The notes beneath the pieces were generated by a model. It was not told where the DNA came from and searched no databases. It was given only the letters and a program-made list of their open reading frames with translations. Shown in pieces: positions 63,620-64,000 of a stretch of 64,000 nt of DNA; position 1 is the first letter of the stretch, and each line of letters begins with the position of its first letter. Source of the stretch: Streptomyces sulphureus DSM 40104. Its GTDB lineage: Bacteria > Actinomycetota > Actinomycetes > Streptomycetales > Streptomycetaceae. The translations under genes and the position numbers were made by a program. The stretch is from contig NZ_KB905815.1 of the NCBI RefSeq assembly GCF_000381025.1, positions 293,789-357,788 of the forward strand, written 5' to 3'.

Positions 63620-64000
63620 TCACCCCTCCAAGGCGGCACGCTTCAGCGGGAGTCCGGCGTCCGCCAGCAGCGCACGGTCGACCCGGGCTCCCCGCTGCAC
63701 CAGCTTGCGCCCCTGGGCGAGGTCCCGTGGCCTGCCCACGGCGAGCAGTGCGACGAGTACGCCGTCCCGCAGCCAGCACACCGACCAGGCGGCGTCCCCC
63801 GCATCGCCGCGCCACACCAGGTCGTCGCCGGGGGCGTGGTGCCCGGCGTACTGCACGAACCTGCCGAACTGCTCCGACCAGAAGTACGGCACCGGGTCGT
63901 GGACGAGGTCCTCGGCCGCCCCGTCGGGGTGCCCCTCAGCGATCAGGTTGGCGGCGACGATCTGCGGGGCGCGCAACGCGTTGTCCCAGTGGTGGACGAG
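63620..64000 (-). CDS. NAD(P)/FAD-dependent oxidoreductase, C-terminal part (5' end outside the window)
   Basis: Only the last 126 codons are inside the window; the gene starts beyond base 64000. The visible part is the C-terminal Reductase_C-type domain of ferredoxin-reductase-like flavoproteins: WDNALRAPQIVAANLIAEG, then HDPVPYFWSEQFGRFVQYAG and ending LLADAGLPLKRAALEG. The DPVPYFWS motif is characteristic. The FAD and NAD(P) binding domains lie outside. It precedes the Rv2175c-like gene by 81 nt on the same strand. Confidence 0.88.
   Translation of the reverse strand, partial: LVHHWDNALRAPQIVAANLIAEGHPDGAAEDLVHDPVPYFWSEQFGRFVQYAGHHAPGDDLVWRGDAGDAAWSVCWLRDGVLVALLAVGRPRDLAQGRKLVQRGARVDRALLADAGLPLKRAALEG

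Overview
The window is actinobacterial chromosome, almost certainly Streptomyces. GC is very high with strong third-position bias, GTG and TTG starts are frequent, and the gene order follows the conserved Streptomyces core block his - dnaE - ileS - divIVA - dcw (division and cell wall) - metF - thiE. I recall this order from S. coelicolor (hisD near SCO2054, ftsZ SCO2082). No tRNA, rRNA, insertion sequence, integrase, prophage or CRISPR array was recognised.

Left part (1-24 kb). The 5' end of hisC and all of hisD run leftward. Then come a beta-helix-like membrane protein, a LON-domain protein, a YbaK-type deacylase, a small membrane protein, an ABC exporter pair, a NYN-domain protein, dnaE, a membrane protein, a membrane-anchored DsbA-like oxidoreductase, a Ser/Thr kinase, a dienelactone-hydrolase-like enzyme, an MscS channel, a CPA1 antiporter and rluD. 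A secreted M6-like metalloprotease gene sits between rluD and lspA, and a DksA/TraR-type protein with a histone-H1-like tail follows.

Central part (24-46 kb). ileS is preceded by a T-box leader and encodes an IleRS with the swapped GxHH signature. It is convergent with divIVA across a 20-bp perfect hairpin. From 46.1 kb back to 28 kb one leftward array carries rsmH, ftsL, ftsI, murE, murF, mraY, murD, ftsW, murG, ftsQ, ftsZ, pgeF, the YggS gene, sepF, yggT and divIVA. Most junctions within the mur block overlap by 1-4 nt. A good housekeeping-type promoter lies about 188 nt upstream of rsmH. These genes make lipid II (MurE/F/D, MraY, MurG), polymerise and crosslink septal peptidoglycan (FtsW/FtsI with FtsL/FtsQ), and build the Z-ring (FtsZ, SepF) and polar growth machinery (DivIVA).

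Right part (46-64 kb). A beta-carbonic anhydrase is followed by a coupled moxR - DUF58 - transglutaminase operon. Next are a DUF3040 protein, a methyltransferase and a HEPN-like protein on the minus strand. A TetR-regulated export operon follows: a degenerate ABC ATPase, a YhgE/Pip membrane protein and a TetR repressor, with a clear operator upstream. The window ends with a phytoene-desaturase-like flavoprotein, a membrane protein with a Tyr/Gln-rich tail, metF, thiE, an Rv2175c-type DNA-binding protein and the C-terminal end of an FAD oxidoreductase.

This is mostly ordinary core genome. The points most worth checking are the IleRS signature and its T-box, the pseudo-ATPase/YhgE operon with its operator, the accessory protease next to lspA, the low-complexity tails on several core proteins, and a set of apparently leaderless starts.
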